Shown: positions 7,120-15,923, counted from the first letter of the stretch. The stretch is DNA of 47,213 bases from SIG440 sp045532055 (GCA_045532055.1 JAZSFF010000053.1:1-47213); one strand, 5' to 3'. The notes: generated by a model not told the origin, from the letters alone. Translations and numbers: made by a program.

Positions 7120-7761
7120 ATGTATGATGTAGACACAATAGCGAAAGCTGTGAAATCTGTTATTGAAAATATTAATAATGATGGACAGATAAAGGTAGGT
7201 GTTTCTCAAAGACACGTACATTTGTCTCAGGAAGATTTGGAGACTCTTTTTGGTAAAGGCTACAAGCTGACGGTAAAGAAATACCTTATGGGACGCGAGT
7301 TTGCGTCAGACGAGGTTGTTACCTTGGTTGGACCATCTCTTAAGTCCATTGAGAACGTAAGAGTTCTTGGACCTGTAAGAAAGAATACACAGGTAGAGAT
7401 TTCAAGAACCGATACATTTGTTCTTAAGGTAAGTCCCCCTGTGCGCCCATCAGGCAATGTTGAGGGCTCTGAAAAGCTTGTGCTCGTAGGCCCTAAAGGT
7501 AGCGTGTATCTTAAAGAAGGTGTTATAATCGCCAACAGACACATACATCTGACCCCTGAATATGCAGAGGCGAATGGGATAAAAGACAATGATTATGTGG
7601 ATGTTGAAGTTGAGGGAATCAAACCTACCAGATTCTATGATGTGCAAGTTAGAGTGCGTGATGATTTCAACGTAGAGATGCATATTGATACAGATGATGC
7701 CAATTCAGCAGGACTTAAAAATGGTTCTGTGGTTAAAATAATCCAGAAAAAATGCAGATAG
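7120..7761 (+). CDS. pduL: PduL-type phosphate acyltransferase (phosphotransacylase)
   Basis: The 213-residue product converts acyl-CoA plus phosphate to acyl-phosphate and CoA, recycling CoA inside the shell and allowing ATP formation by a kinase encoded elsewhere. The N-terminal helix YDVDTIAKAVKSVIENI is an encapsulation peptide. The two PduL repeats carry the zinc-binding histidines: RHVHLS (H32, H34) and RHIHLTP (H141, H143), with EMHIDTDDAN (H188) near the end. An ATG at 7114 is also in frame, but it is only three bases from the AAGGTGA site at 7107-7113. The ATG at 7120 has correct spacing. Confidence 0.95.
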   Translation: MYDVDTIAKAVKSVIENINNDGQIKVGVSQRHVHLSQEDLETLFGKGYKLTVKKYLMGREFASDEVVTLVGPSLKSIENVRVLGPVRKNTQVEISRTDTFVLKVSPPVRPSGNVEGSEKLVLVGPKGSVYLKEGVIIANRHIHLTPEYAEANGIKDNDYVDVEVEGIKPTRFYDVQVRVRDDFNVEMHIDTDDANSAGLKNGSVVKIIQKKCR

Positions 7762-7763
7762 AG

Positions 7764-7788
7764 ATTCAGACAAAATAAAAATCTGAAT
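7764..7788. repeat. Inverted repeat before the DeoR-family regulator gene
   Basis: ATTCAGA (7764-7770) and TCTGAAT (7782-7788) are perfect inverted repeats separated by 11 AT-rich bases, in the 45-base gap between pduL and the regulator. It could be an operator for autoregulation or a weak RNA hairpin. The symmetry is seen; the function is inferred. Confidence 0.4.
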
Positions 7789-7806
7789 GAATAGTGAGGT
7801 AGCAAA

Positions 7807-8571
7807 ATGCTTGCACTTGAACGCCAAAAGAAGATATTGGAGTTTTTAAACACCGATGGAGTGGTTTCGGTAAGCCGTTTAAGTATGGAACTGGGAGTCA
7901 CCGAAGAAACCATCAGACGTGACCTGGAAAAACTTGAAAAACAAGAATCTTTGAGGAGAACTCATGGGGGTGCAGTCCCTATAGAAGGAAGCACCTATGA
8001 AATATCTCTTGAGAAAAGAAAGACCATAAATGTAGAGTCAAAGATGAAATTGGCAAAAGAAGCTGCCAGATATGTTGTGGCAGGAGATACAATTTTCCTT
8101 GATGCTTCAACCACTACATTCTTTATGGCCAAAGAGCTCAAAAATTATCGCAACATAACTGTTATAACCAACTCTTTGAGGGTGGTCAGCGAACTTTCAG
8201 GCTGTGAATCTATCAAAGTTATTCTGATTGGCGGAGTGCTCAGCAAAAACCAGTCGGTTGTAGGACGCATAGCAGAGAAAACTATTGAGGAAGATTATTT
8301 TGCAACAAAGATGTTTTTCTCAAGCAAGGGATTGACTGCTGCGGGAGTTCTTGAAAGCAACGAATCAGAATGTGGCATCAAACAAAAGATGTTGGAAAAT
8401 TCCAAAGAAAAGTATTATCTTTGTGATAAGAGTAAAATCGGCGGTGTAGGTTTTGTAAAGCTTTTCCCTGTAGAAAAAATTGACTATATCATAACCAATA
8501 CCATTCCTGAAAAAGAATTGAAAGAAAAACTTGATGAAGCTAATGTGAAAATTGTTAGAGTTTCTGAATAA
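7807..8571 (+). CDS. DeoR-family transcriptional regulator, probable repressor of the BMC operon
   Basis: The 254-residue protein has a DeoR-type N-terminal winged helix (RQKKILEFLNTDGVVSVSRL, then ELGVTEETIRRDLEKLEK and RRTHGGA) and a C-terminal DeoRC sensor domain (GDTIFLDASTTTFFMAKEL, VLIGG, YYLCDKSKIG). DeoR proteins usually respond to phosphorylated sugars. A DeoR regulator at the end of a BMC operon fits a sugar-phosphate-derived pathway such as fucose or rhamnose breakdown, where fuculose- or rhamnulose-1-phosphate is an intermediate. The ligand and target sites are not shown by the sequence. A strong terminator follows, so this is the last gene of the unit. Confidence 0.93.
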   Translation: MLALERQKKILEFLNTDGVVSVSRLSMELGVTEETIRRDLEKLEKQESLRRTHGGAVPIEGSTYEISLEKRKTINVESKMKLAKEAARYVVAGDTIFLDASTTTFFMAKELKNYRNITVITNSLRVVSELSGCESIKVILIGGVLSKNQSVVGRIAEKTIEEDYFATKMFFSSKGLTAAGVLESNESECGIKQKMLENSKEKYYLCDKSKIGGVGFVKLFPVEKIDYIITNTIPEKELKEKLDEANVKIVRVSE

Positions 8572-8581
8572 AAGGTTATTG

Positions 8582-8617
8582 AAAGACCATCGAAACACTG
8601 TTTCGATGGTCTTTTTT
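8582..8617 (+). terminator. Rho-independent terminator of the BMC operon
   Basis: A perfect stem of 15 pairs, AAAGACCATCGAAAC (8582-8596) with GTTTCGATGGTCTTT (8600-8614), has a three-base loop and ends in a T-run. It separates the BMC operon from the cell-division cluster. Confidence 0.95.
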
Positions 8618-8688
8618 GCCTTTTCCTAAAGAATTGGGCTAATGTTACAAAAAAATTACAAATTTTTTAAATTTTTTTTGAAAAACTA

Positions 8689-8717
8689 TTGCAAAATGGG
8701 AAAAAGTATAGTATTAT
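8689..8717 (+). promoter_or_regulatory. Sigma-A promoter of the dcw cluster (PmraZ)
   Basis: TTGCAA (8689-8694) and TATTAT (8712-8717) are separated by 17 bases. A- and T-tracts upstream (8645-8680) could act as an UP element. The MraZ boxes start seven bases after the -10 element, so repression by blocking initiation is plausible. Confidence 0.75.
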
Positions 8718-8723
8718 AGAGGA

Positions 8724-8759
8724 AAGTGGTACGAAGTGGAACGAAATTCCATAAAGTGG
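8724..8759 (+). promoter_or_regulatory. MraZ operator: AAGTGG boxes at 10-bp period
   Basis: AAGTGG occurs at 8724, 8734 and 8754, with a degenerate copy (AAATTC) at 8744. The period is exactly 10 bp. MraZ is known to bind short direct repeats with 10-bp phasing upstream of its own gene, so this is a confident autoregulatory operator at the start of the transcript. Confidence 0.85.
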
Positions 8760-8798
8760 AGAGAAAAAAGTAGATTTTAGCTAAGGAGAACGTATCAG

Positions 8799-9224
8799 AT
8801 GCTTATAGGTGAGTATTATCACAATCTGGATACCAAAGGACGAGTTAGCATTCCATCAAAATTCAGAGATGATTTGGGTGGAACTTTTGTGCTGTCCAAA
8901 GGTCTTGACAACTGCCTGTATGCATATTCTGTGAGTGAGTGGGAAGGCTTTCAACAAGAACTTCTGGCACTTCGCGGCTCTGATGCACAAAAGGTTCGCA
9001 GATTTTTCTTCTCAGGTGCCTCTGAATGCGAAATAGATTCTCAAGGCAGGGTGGTTATTCCACCAAACTTCAGGGAATATGCAGGGTTGAAGAAAGAACT
9101 TGTTATTTTAGGTGTATCCAATCGTGCAGAAATTTGGGACAAAGAGAAATGGAATGAATACATGACTGATTCGTCCTTTGAGTCTGAAGAGATTGCAAAG
9201 GCGATGGAAAGACTTGGAATATGA
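8799..9224 (+). CDS. mraZ: MraZ transcriptional regulator of the dcw cluster
   Basis: The 141-residue product has two SpoVT/AbrB-like MraZ half-domains. The first contains LDTKGRVSIPSKFRDDL (residues 10-26); the second contains IDSQGRVVIPPNFREYAGL. MraZ forms ring-shaped oligomers that bind phased repeats before its own gene and regulate the cluster. AAGGAGAA precedes the ATG. The stop overlaps the start of rsmH by four bases (ATGA), implying translational coupling. Confidence 0.98.
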   Translation: MLIGEYYHNLDTKGRVSIPSKFRDDLGGTFVLSKGLDNCLYAYSVSEWEGFQQELLALRGSDAQKVRRFFFSGASECEIDSQGRVVIPPNFREYAGLKKELVILGVSNRAEIWDKEKWNEYMTDSSFESEEIAKAMERLGI

Positions 9225-10162
9225 GTGAAGATTTTAAACACATATCCGTGTTATTGGAAGAAAGCGTAAATTTTCTTGAGGTAAAGCCTCGTGGGGTTTA
9301 CGTAGATGGAACTCTGGGAGGTGGAGGACATGCTGGATTGGTTTGTTCAAAGCTTGAAGACGGCGCCACTTTTATCGGGATTGATCGCGACATGGTTGCA
9401 ATCAAAGCGGCATCAGAAAGACTTGGTAAATACGGCAATATTGTAAAAATTGTCCATAACAACTTTTGTGAGATAAAGAAGATACTCATGCAACTTGGTA
9501 TATCAGGAATCGATGGTGCAATTTTGGATTTGGGGGTTTCTTCGCCACAACTTGATGTTGCAGAACGTGGATTCAGCTATAATATGGATGCAAGACTGGA
9601 CATGAGAATGAATCAACAGGACGCTTTGAGCGCATTTGAAGTTGTGAATGAGTACAGTGAAAGCGAGCTTGCAAGGATTATATTCGAATATGGCGAAGAA
9701 AGATTTGCAAGACAGATAGCAAGAGGAATTGTAAAGAATAGGGAAAACGGTGAGATTGAAACCACGCTTCAGCTTTGTGAAATCATAAAGGAGGCATATC
9801 CTCCTAAAATGAGATTTGCGGACAAACATCCGGCAAAGCGTACTTTTCAGGCAATACGCATTGAGGTAAACAATGAACTTGGAATACTGGAAAAAGCGGT
9901 TGAAGATTTTGTGGATGTGTTGAATCCCGGCGGTGTTTTATCGATTATAACATTTCATTCCCTTGAGGACAGAATTGTAAAGCAAACCTTTGCAAGACTT
10001 GCCTCGGGATGCGAGTGCCCTAAGGATTTTCCCATTTGTGTATGTGGAAAGAAACCAAAAGTGAAATTAGTAAACAAAAAACCCATAGTATCGGGTGATG
10101 CAGAACTTGAGAATAATATGCGAGCACACAGTGCAAAGCTCAGGGCTGTGAAAAAAATATAA
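9221..10162 (+). CDS. rsmH: 16S rRNA (cytosine-1402-N4) methyltransferase RsmH
   Basis: The 313-residue protein (also called MraW) methylates N4 of C1402 in 16S rRNA using S-adenosylmethionine. Visible motifs are HISVLLEES near the N-terminus, the SAM loop VDGTLGGGGHAGL, GAILDLGVSSPQLD, the RMNQ segment, KRTFQAIRIEVNNEL and the C-terminal ITFHSLEDRIVKQTF. Cysteines at CECPKDFPICVCG near the end are also common in the family. Length is standard. The start overlaps the mraZ stop. Confidence 0.98.
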   Translation: MSEDFKHISVLLEESVNFLEVKPRGVYVDGTLGGGGHAGLVCSKLEDGATFIGIDRDMVAIKAASERLGKYGNIVKIVHNNFCEIKKILMQLGISGIDGAILDLGVSSPQLDVAERGFSYNMDARLDMRMNQQDALSAFEVVNEYSESELARIIFEYGEERFARQIARGIVKNRENGEIETTLQLCEIIKEAYPPKMRFADKHPAKRTFQAIRIEVNNELGILEKAVEDFVDVLNPGGVLSIITFHSLEDRIVKQTFARLASGCECPKDFPICVCGKKPKVKLVNKKPIVSGDAELENNMRAHSAKLRAVKKI

Positions 10163-10184
10163 AAAGAAACGGAGTGGAGTTTTA

Positions 10185-10697
10185 ATGTCGAATTTGTACG
10201 GTTACAATACCAGCAATGCGTATAAATTAGATAGCAGTTTTGACACAGTCAAAAGGACACAAAATGAAGGACTTCACGTTAAACACAATAAAACAGGAGC
10301 AAAGGATGCAGCAAAAAATCGTGCAGCTAAAAACATGGTAAACTTTTTGAGAATAGCTCTTTGTTTTGCGGTAGCTTTTGTTATTGTAAACGGATATGTA
10401 AGGATAAATGAGGCTTATAGCGAAGTTTCAAAGCTGGAAAAAGAGTATAATGATATAATTGCAACCAATCAGGATTTGCAGGTTAAGATAGACAAGGCCG
10501 TTGACCTTGAACAGCTTCAAATCATTGCAAATGATAAGTTTGGCATGGTGAGACCCGAAAGGTATCAGATGTTTTATATCGATATGCAGCAGGGTGACTA
10601 TGCAGAGACTTATGCGGACAATGTGAAAACAAAAGAAAGGGTGGCAATGAGCGGTGTTGCCGGCACAATTACAGGTGCAATGAACATATTCAAATAA
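10185..10697 (+). CDS. ftsL: FtsL-like division protein
   Basis: The 170-residue protein has a hydrophilic N-terminal cytoplasmic part of about 50 residues, one transmembrane helix (about 52-71, FLRIALCFAVAFVIVNGYVR), and a heptad-like region from about 76 (EVSKLEKEYNDIIATNQDLQ). It ends with the typical LEQLQIIANDKFGMVRPE block. FtsL joins FtsQ/DivIB and DivIC in the divisome at the septum. Sequence conservation in this family is low, so the call rests on topology and its place between rsmH and the division PBP. The N-terminal cytoplasmic part is longer than in many FtsL proteins. Confidence 0.88.
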   Translation: MSNLYGYNTSNAYKLDSSFDTVKRTQNEGLHVKHNKTGAKDAAKNRAAKNMVNFLRIALCFAVAFVIVNGYVRINEAYSEVSKLEKEYNDIIATNQDLQVKIDKAVDLEQLQIIANDKFGMVRPERYQMFYIDMQQGDYAETYADNVKTKERVAMSGVAGTITGAMNIFK

Positions 10698-10730
10698 AAG
10701 ATGCACTTCTTTTGGTATATTTAAATTGTC

Positions 10731-10759
10731 TGGGCAAATATAATTACATATGGGCAAAT
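10731..10759 (+). repeat. Direct repeat TGGGCAAAT, 20-bp period, upstream of the PBP gene
   Basis: Identical nonamers TGGGCAAAT lie at 10731-10739 and 10751-10759 in the 96-base gap between ftsL and the PBP gene. The start-to-start distance is exactly two helical turns. It is a candidate protein-binding site; a TATAAT at 10739-10744 overlaps the first copy, but no good -35 element is seen. Confidence 0.4.
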
Positions 10760-10793
10760 TCTGAAACGGTTTAACTGTTTGGAGGTAATTGCG

Positions 10794-13022
10794 GTGCAAA
10801 ACGAACAAAGTACGTTTGTGCAAAGAAAGAAAATAGGAGGGCTGCTTGCGATAACGGTCTTCCTTTTCTGCGCTTTAATGGTAAGAGTTGCATGGCTGCA
10901 GATTGTCAGAGGGGAAGAGCTTTCTTCTGCAGCAAGGGAACAGCAAACAAGTGATAATACTATAACTCCTAAAAGGGGTCTTATTTACGACCGTAATATG
11001 AAGATTATAGCCAACAATCTCAGTGTGGAGACTATAAGTATTACGCCAAAAAATGTACGCCAGAATTCAAAGCAAAGTCCTGAGGAAATAGCCAGAAACA
11101 TGGCTGAAATTTTGGGACTTGAGGCGGAGACTGTTCTTGCAAAAATAAATAAAAATTCCAATTTTGAGTATATAAAAAGAAAAGTTGAAAAAGACCAGGC
11201 GGATGCATTGCGTGAGTATGTAAACAAGTATAAGCTTGATGGGATAAAGTTTTCAGAGGATACCAAGCGTTATTATCCCTATGGAAACTTCGCATCTCAG
11301 GTAATCGGTTTTGTAGGGAGCGACAACAAAGGTTTAGAGGGCATAGAGATGGTCTACAATGAGCATCTTGAGGGTGTGCCCGGCAGAATTGTCTCTGCCA
11401 ACAAAACTGCAGGACTGGAACTTCCTGACAACTACGAGAGTTATTATGAGGCGCAAAACGGAAGAAGTGTTGTTCTCACAATCGATGAGACAATTCAGCA
11501 TTTCACCGAGAAACATCTGGAGAATGCACGCATTGAGAATCAGCTTGAAGAGGGTGCTGCCGCAATTGTTATGAATGTTAAGACCGGTGAAATTCTGGCT
11601 ATGGCAACAAAGCCCGACTATGATTTGAATCAACCTTTTGAAATAACCGAGGCGGTTGAGGAGAAATATCCGGACATCAAAAAAGAACTGGAAACTCTGG
11701 AAGACAGCGAATATAATGCTAAACTTACAGAAGTTACGCAGTTTTTGAGAAGAAATAAGGCTGTGGTTGACTCATATGAACCAGGGTCAACTTTCAAAAT
11801 TGCAGTTGCGTCAATGGCGCTTGAAGAGAATGTGGTGAATCTGAATGACCATTTCTTCTGTGGCGGTTCAATCAAGGTTGCAGACCGCAGAATAAGTTGT
11901 GCCAACAGAAACGGTCATGGTGCACAGACCTTTGTTCAGGGTGTTCAGAATTCCTGCAACCCCGTGTTTATAGAAGTTGGTGCAAGAGTCGGCAAAGAAA
12001 AGTTCATGGAATATGTGAAAGGATTTGGATTCCGTGATGTAACAGGGATTGAACTCCCCGGTGAAACAAGTGGTATCTTCCATGTGGCAGAATATTTTAA
12101 AGAAATCGACCTTGCCACATCTTCATTCGGACAGAGTTTCAATGTGACACCTCTGCAGATGGTCACCATGGTTTCTGCAGTAGCGAATGGTGGAAAACTG
12201 ATGAAACCTCATCTTGTAAAACAGTTGGTGGATGAAAATCAGAACGTTGTGGAAGAATATGAGCCAACAGTTGTGCGTCAGGTTATCTCAGAGGAAACCA
12301 GCAACACCATGCGGCAAATACTGGAATCGGTTGTTTCTGAGGGCGGCGGCAAGAATGCATATCTTGCCGGTTATCGTATTGCGGGCAAAACAGGAACGTC
12401 GGAAAAACAGCCCAGAGGCAATGGCAAGTATGTTGCGTCCTTTGTGGGTTTTGCTCCTGCTGATGATCCTGAGATTGTATGTCTGGTTATTCTTGACCAG
12501 CCACCGGTGGGTGCAACATACTATGGTGGTTTGATTGCAGCTCCGGTTGTCAAAAATATACTTGAAGAGAGCTTGCAGTATCTGGGTGTTGAACCTGAGT
12601 ATACACAGGAAGAGCTTGACAGGATTGACATAACTGTGCCGGATATAACAGGCAAAACCAGAAAGGAAGCGGAGTTAATACTTAAGGAAGTAGGTGTCAA
12701 CATCAGCTTTCGCGGAACGGGTGATACAGTGCTTGATCAGGTGCCAAAGCCATATTCAAAACTTGCAAGGGAATCCAAGGTGGTGGCATACACCGAGGGT
12801 GAAGAAAGCAAGAAGAGTGTTACAATCCCGGATGTAGTGGGATGCTCAGCATCTGAGGCGAACAAGGGCATCACAAATGCAGGACTTAATGTGAGAATAA
12901 AGGGACTTTCTAATGTTCAGGGAATTGCAATATGCTCCGAACAGTCACCTGCTGCAGGGACTGTGGTTGAACCAGGGACTATTGTTACTCTGGATTTTAG
13001 ATATGTTGAAATAAGAGACTGA
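10794..13022 (+). CDS. Class B penicillin-binding protein with two PASTA domains (FtsI/SpoVD type)
   Basis: The 742-residue transpeptidase crosslinks septal or spore peptidoglycan. It has a short cytoplasmic start, one transmembrane helix (about 17-35), a PBP dimerisation domain and a transpeptidase domain with S332-T-F-K335, S387-C-N389 and K532-T-G-T535. Two PASTA domains follow (about 605-665 and 672-740). Firmicutes use PASTA-bearing PBPs here both for vegetative division (Pbp2B) and for the spore cortex (SpoVD), and sequence alone does not separate them. The start is GTG 10794, seven bases after GGAGGT; an upstream TTG at 10779 would precede that ribosome site. Confidence 0.95.
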   Translation: MQNEQSTFVQRKKIGGLLAITVFLFCALMVRVAWLQIVRGEELSSAAREQQTSDNTITPKRGLIYDRNMKIIANNLSVETISITPKNVRQNSKQSPEEIARNMAEILGLEAETVLAKINKNSNFEYIKRKVEKDQADALREYVNKYKLDGIKFSEDTKRYYPYGNFASQVIGFVGSDNKGLEGIEMVYNEHLEGVPGRIVSANKTAGLELPDNYESYYEAQNGRSVVLTIDETIQHFTEKHLENARIENQLEEGAAAIVMNVKTGEILAMATKPDYDLNQPFEITEAVEEKYPDIKKELETLEDSEYNAKLTEVTQFLRRNKAVVDSYEPGSTFKIAVASMALEENVVNLNDHFFCGGSIKVADRRISCANRNGHGAQTFVQGVQNSCNPVFIEVGARVGKEKFMEYVKGFGFRDVTGIELPGETSGIFHVAEYFKEIDLATSSFGQSFNVTPLQMVTMVSAVANGGKLMKPHLVKQLVDENQNVVEEYEPTVVRQVISEETSNTMRQILESVVSEGGGKNAYLAGYRIAGKTGTSEKQPRGNGKYVASFVGFAPADDPEIVCLVILDQPPVGATYYGGLIAAPVVKNILEESLQYLGVEPEYTQEELDRIDITVPDITGKTRKEAELILKEVGVNISFRGTGDTVLDQVPKPYSKLARESKVVAYTEGEESKKSVTIPDVVGCSASEANKGITNAGLNVRIKGLSNVQGIAICSEQSPAAGTVVEPGTIVTLDFRYVEIRD

Positions 13023-13055
13023 TTCTTTGAAAAACTCAGAACGGAGGAAGAAAAT

Positions 13056-14504
13056 ATGACTTTGTCTGAATTGTTGACGAATGTTGATATTCTTGAATCA
13101 CAAGGTAATATAGATGTTAAAATTTCTGGAATTGCATTTAATTCCACCGAGGTAAAACCCGGTGATGTGTTTGTTTGCATAACGGGTTTCAAGACGGATG
13201 GGCATACCTTTGTCAATGATGCATTGGAACGTGGTGCTGTTGCTGTAATTGCAGAAAAAAAGATAGAGGATACAGCAGCAACCACTGTTATAGTAAAAAA
13301 CACAAGGCTTGCTTTGGCATATGCTGCGGCCGAGTTTTATGGACATCCGTACAGAAAGTTCAGACTTATCGGGGTTACGGGAACAAATGGAAAAACTACA
13401 ACAACTTATCTTGTGAAGTCTGTTCTTGAAAGTTGTGGACAGAAAGTGGGCCTTATAGGCACAAATCAGAATATGATAGGCGATGCAGTTATACCATCTC
13501 ATCACACCACACCTGATTCTTTGGAGCTTATGCAGTTGTTTAACCGGATGGCTGAGGAGAAGGTTGATGCTGTGGTTATGGAGGTGTCATCACATTCTCT
13601 TGCACTTGACCGTGTGGCATCATGTGAATTTGATATAGGTGCTTTCACCAATATTACTCAGGACCATTTGGATTTTCATGAAACAATGGATAACTATATT
13701 CTTGCTAAGGCAGAACTTTTCAAAAAGTGTCGTACCGGGCTGCTTAATGTGGATGACCAGTCATGGACTAAGCTCAAGGAAGAGAGCAGTTGCAACATCA
13801 TGACCTATGGAATCAATAATCCATGTGATATTACGGCAAAGAATATTGATTATAAAGCAAATGGGGTGGAGTTCGACCTTGCATATGGTGATAAGATGCA
13901 GAGGATAAGCCTGCCTATTCCAGGTGGATTTTCGGTTTACAATGCTATGACTGCAGCGGGAATATGTCTTGCGGCAGGACTTTCCCTTGAGGAAATTGCA
14001 AATGGACTCAAATGTGCAGAGGGTGTAAAGGGCAGAATTGAGGTTGTAGAAACAGGTACTGATTATACGGTTATAATAGACTATGCACACACGCCGGATG
14101 GACTTCTTAATATTTTAAATGCCATTCGTGGCTTTGCCAAAGGGAGAATCGTGACTCTTTTTGGGTGCGGCGGGGACAGGGACAAAACCAAGAGACCCCA
14201 GATGGGAAAAATTGCTGGAGAACTCTCGGATTTTTGTATTGTGACCAGTGATAATCCCAGAAGTGAAGAGCCTAAAGCTATAATAAATGATATTTTGGCA
14301 GGAATAAAGGACACTGGATGCAAATATACTGCCATCGAAAACAGATTTGAGGCTATTGAATTTGCTCTTGACAATGCTGAGAAGGATGATATAATTTTGC
14401 TTGCGGGTAAAGGTCATGAACCTTACCAGATTTTGAAGGACAGAACTATCGTTTTTGACGAAAGAGAAATAGTTCTTAAATTGATTGATTCTTCTGGAAT
14501 ATAG
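13056..14504 (+). CDS. murE: UDP-MurNAc-tripeptide synthetase MurE, meso-diaminopimelate-adding type
   Basis: The 482-residue Mur ligase adds the third amino acid to UDP-MurNAc-L-Ala-D-Glu in the cytoplasm. It has the N-terminal Mur domain (VKPGDVFVCITGFKTDGH), the ATP-binding GVTGTNGKTTTTYL, EVSSHSLALDRV, NITQDHLDFH and the C-terminal substrate site. DNPR in TSDNPRSEEP is the signature of meso-diaminopimelate-specific MurE enzymes, so the peptidoglycan is predicted to contain meso-DAP. Length is normal. Confidence 0.98.
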   Translation: MTLSELLTNVDILESQGNIDVKISGIAFNSTEVKPGDVFVCITGFKTDGHTFVNDALERGAVAVIAEKKIEDTAATTVIVKNTRLALAYAAAEFYGHPYRKFRLIGVTGTNGKTTTTYLVKSVLESCGQKVGLIGTNQNMIGDAVIPSHHTTPDSLELMQLFNRMAEEKVDAVVMEVSSHSLALDRVASCEFDIGAFTNITQDHLDFHETMDNYILAKAELFKKCRTGLLNVDDQSWTKLKEESSCNIMTYGINNPCDITAKNIDYKANGVEFDLAYGDKMQRISLPIPGGFSVYNAMTAAGICLAAGLSLEEIANGLKCAEGVKGRIEVVETGTDYTVIIDYAHTPDGLLNILNAIRGFAKGRIVTLFGCGGDRDKTKRPQMGKIAGELSDFCIVTSDNPRSEEPKAIINDILAGIKDTGCKYTAIENRFEAIEFALDNAEKDDIILLAGKGHEPYQILKDRTIVFDEREIVLKLIDSSGI

Positions 14505-14516
14505 GAGTGATATGAC

Positions 14517-15923
14517 TTGGAGAAGATTTTGACAGTAAAACAAATTGCCGGATGTTGTTGCGGAAAAACAGAAAATTGTGATGAGACAATACTTGCAACA
14601 GATGTAGTTACAGACAGCAGGAAGATTAGCGAGGGTTCGGTGTTTGTTGCCCTTAGGGGAGAAAAGTTTGACGGACATAACTTTGTAAGTCAGGCTCTTG
14701 ACAGCGGTGCAGTGTGTTGTGTAGTTGATGAAAAGTTTGAAAACACAGGCAATTATGCCACCATAGTGGTGGGAAATACCTATAAAGCACTTCGTGATAT
14801 AGCGACATATTACAGAGGTAGGTTTTCGATTCCATCTGTTGCCATTACTGGCAGTGTAGGAAAAACCAGCACAAAGGATATGGTCGCATGCGTTTTGGAG
14901 CGTGGGTATAAAGTTCTTAAAACAGAGGGAAATTTTAACAATGAAATAGGACTCCCATTGACTACATTCCGTCTTAGCCTGGATGATGAAATAGCTGTTT
15001 TTGAGATGGGTATGAGTGCTTTTGGTGAGATATCAAGGCTGACACAGATTGCGGCTCCTGAAACCGCTATAATAACCAATATTGGATTTTCCCATATTGA
15101 GAATCTTGGGTCTCAGGAAAACATTCTTAAAGCAAAACTTGAGGTGCTGGAAGGTCTCCCATCGGGATATGGCACAGTAATTCTCAATGGTGACGATGAA
15201 CTACTCAATGGAGTAACAGGAACTTTACCCTATGAAACCCTTACCTATGGGATTGAGAACCAGAACTGTGACCTTGTTGCAACCAATGTAAGAAAGTCCT
15301 CTGATTGCACAAGATTTGATATGAAGGTTGAGGGAGAGATATATGAAGTTCTGATAAATGCTCCCGGAGTACATCACGTATACAATGCATTGGCGGCAGC
15401 TTTGACCGGCATAAAGTATGATATGTCCATGGAGGATATTGTGGAGGGTATAAGCGATTTCCATCCACAGGGTATGCGTCAGAATATCGAAGTTTTAGAG
15501 GATTGTGTCATAATCAAGGATTGTTATAATGCAAGTCCAACTTCCATGAAGTCGGGCCTTGAAGTTTTGTCGGTAACAATGCCCCGAAACAGCGAGACTC
15601 CTCACAGAAAAGTGGCGGTTTTGGGAGATATGCTTGAGCTGGGTGAATATGCACAGCAGTCACATATAGCTGTTGGGGAACTTGCCTGTGATTATGACCT
15701 GGGGTGTCTTGTTGCGGTGGGACCTCATGCCGAGTTTGTGGCAAAGGGTGCTATTGAAAAGGGCTTCAATTCATCAGAGATATATGTTTTTTATGACAAC
15801 AATTCGGCAAAGGCACACATAATGGAAATTTTAAAGCCCAATGACGTGATTTTGTTTAAAGGGTCACGAGGCATGAGACTTGAAGAAATTGCAGACTTTG
15901 TAAAAGAAAAACACAACAAATAA
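14517..15923 (+). CDS. murF: UDP-MurNAc-tripeptide:D-Ala-D-Ala ligase MurF
   Basis: The 468-residue ligase completes the UDP-MurNAc-pentapeptide. Motifs are VVTDSRKISEGSVFVALRGE, the ATP loop ITGSVGKTSTKDMV, GNFNNEIGLPLT, MGMSAFGEISRLT, DCYNASPTSM, and VAVLGDMLELG followed by LFKGSRGMRLEEI. The start is TTG 14517, with AGGAGTGA at 14503-14510 giving six-base spacing. An ATG at 14512 is out of frame and closes quickly. The gene starts 12 bases after murE. Confidence 0.97.
   Translation: MEKILTVKQIAGCCCGKTENCDETILATDVVTDSRKISEGSVFVALRGEKFDGHNFVSQALDSGAVCCVVDEKFENTGNYATIVVGNTYKALRDIATYYRGRFSIPSVAITGSVGKTSTKDMVACVLERGYKVLKTEGNFNNEIGLPLTTFRLSLDDEIAVFEMGMSAFGEISRLTQIAAPETAIITNIGFSHIENLGSQENILKAKLEVLEGLPSGYGTVILNGDDELLNGVTGTLPYETLTYGIENQNCDLVATNVRKSSDCTRFDMKVEGEIYEVLINAPGVHHVYNALAAALTGIKYDMSMEDIVEGISDFHPQGMRQNIEVLEDCVIIKDCYNASPTSMKSGLEVLSVTMPRNSETPHRKVAVLGDMLELGEYAQQSHIAVGELACDYDLGCLVAVGPHAEFVAKGAIEKGFNSSEIYVFYDNNSAKAHIMEILKPNDVILFKGSRGMRLEEIADFVKEKHNK

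Noticed and set aside
10725..10744. Promoter before the PBP gene (TTGTCT and TATAAT)
   Set aside because: The boxes are only eight bases apart, and other possible -35 boxes give spacers over 20 bases.
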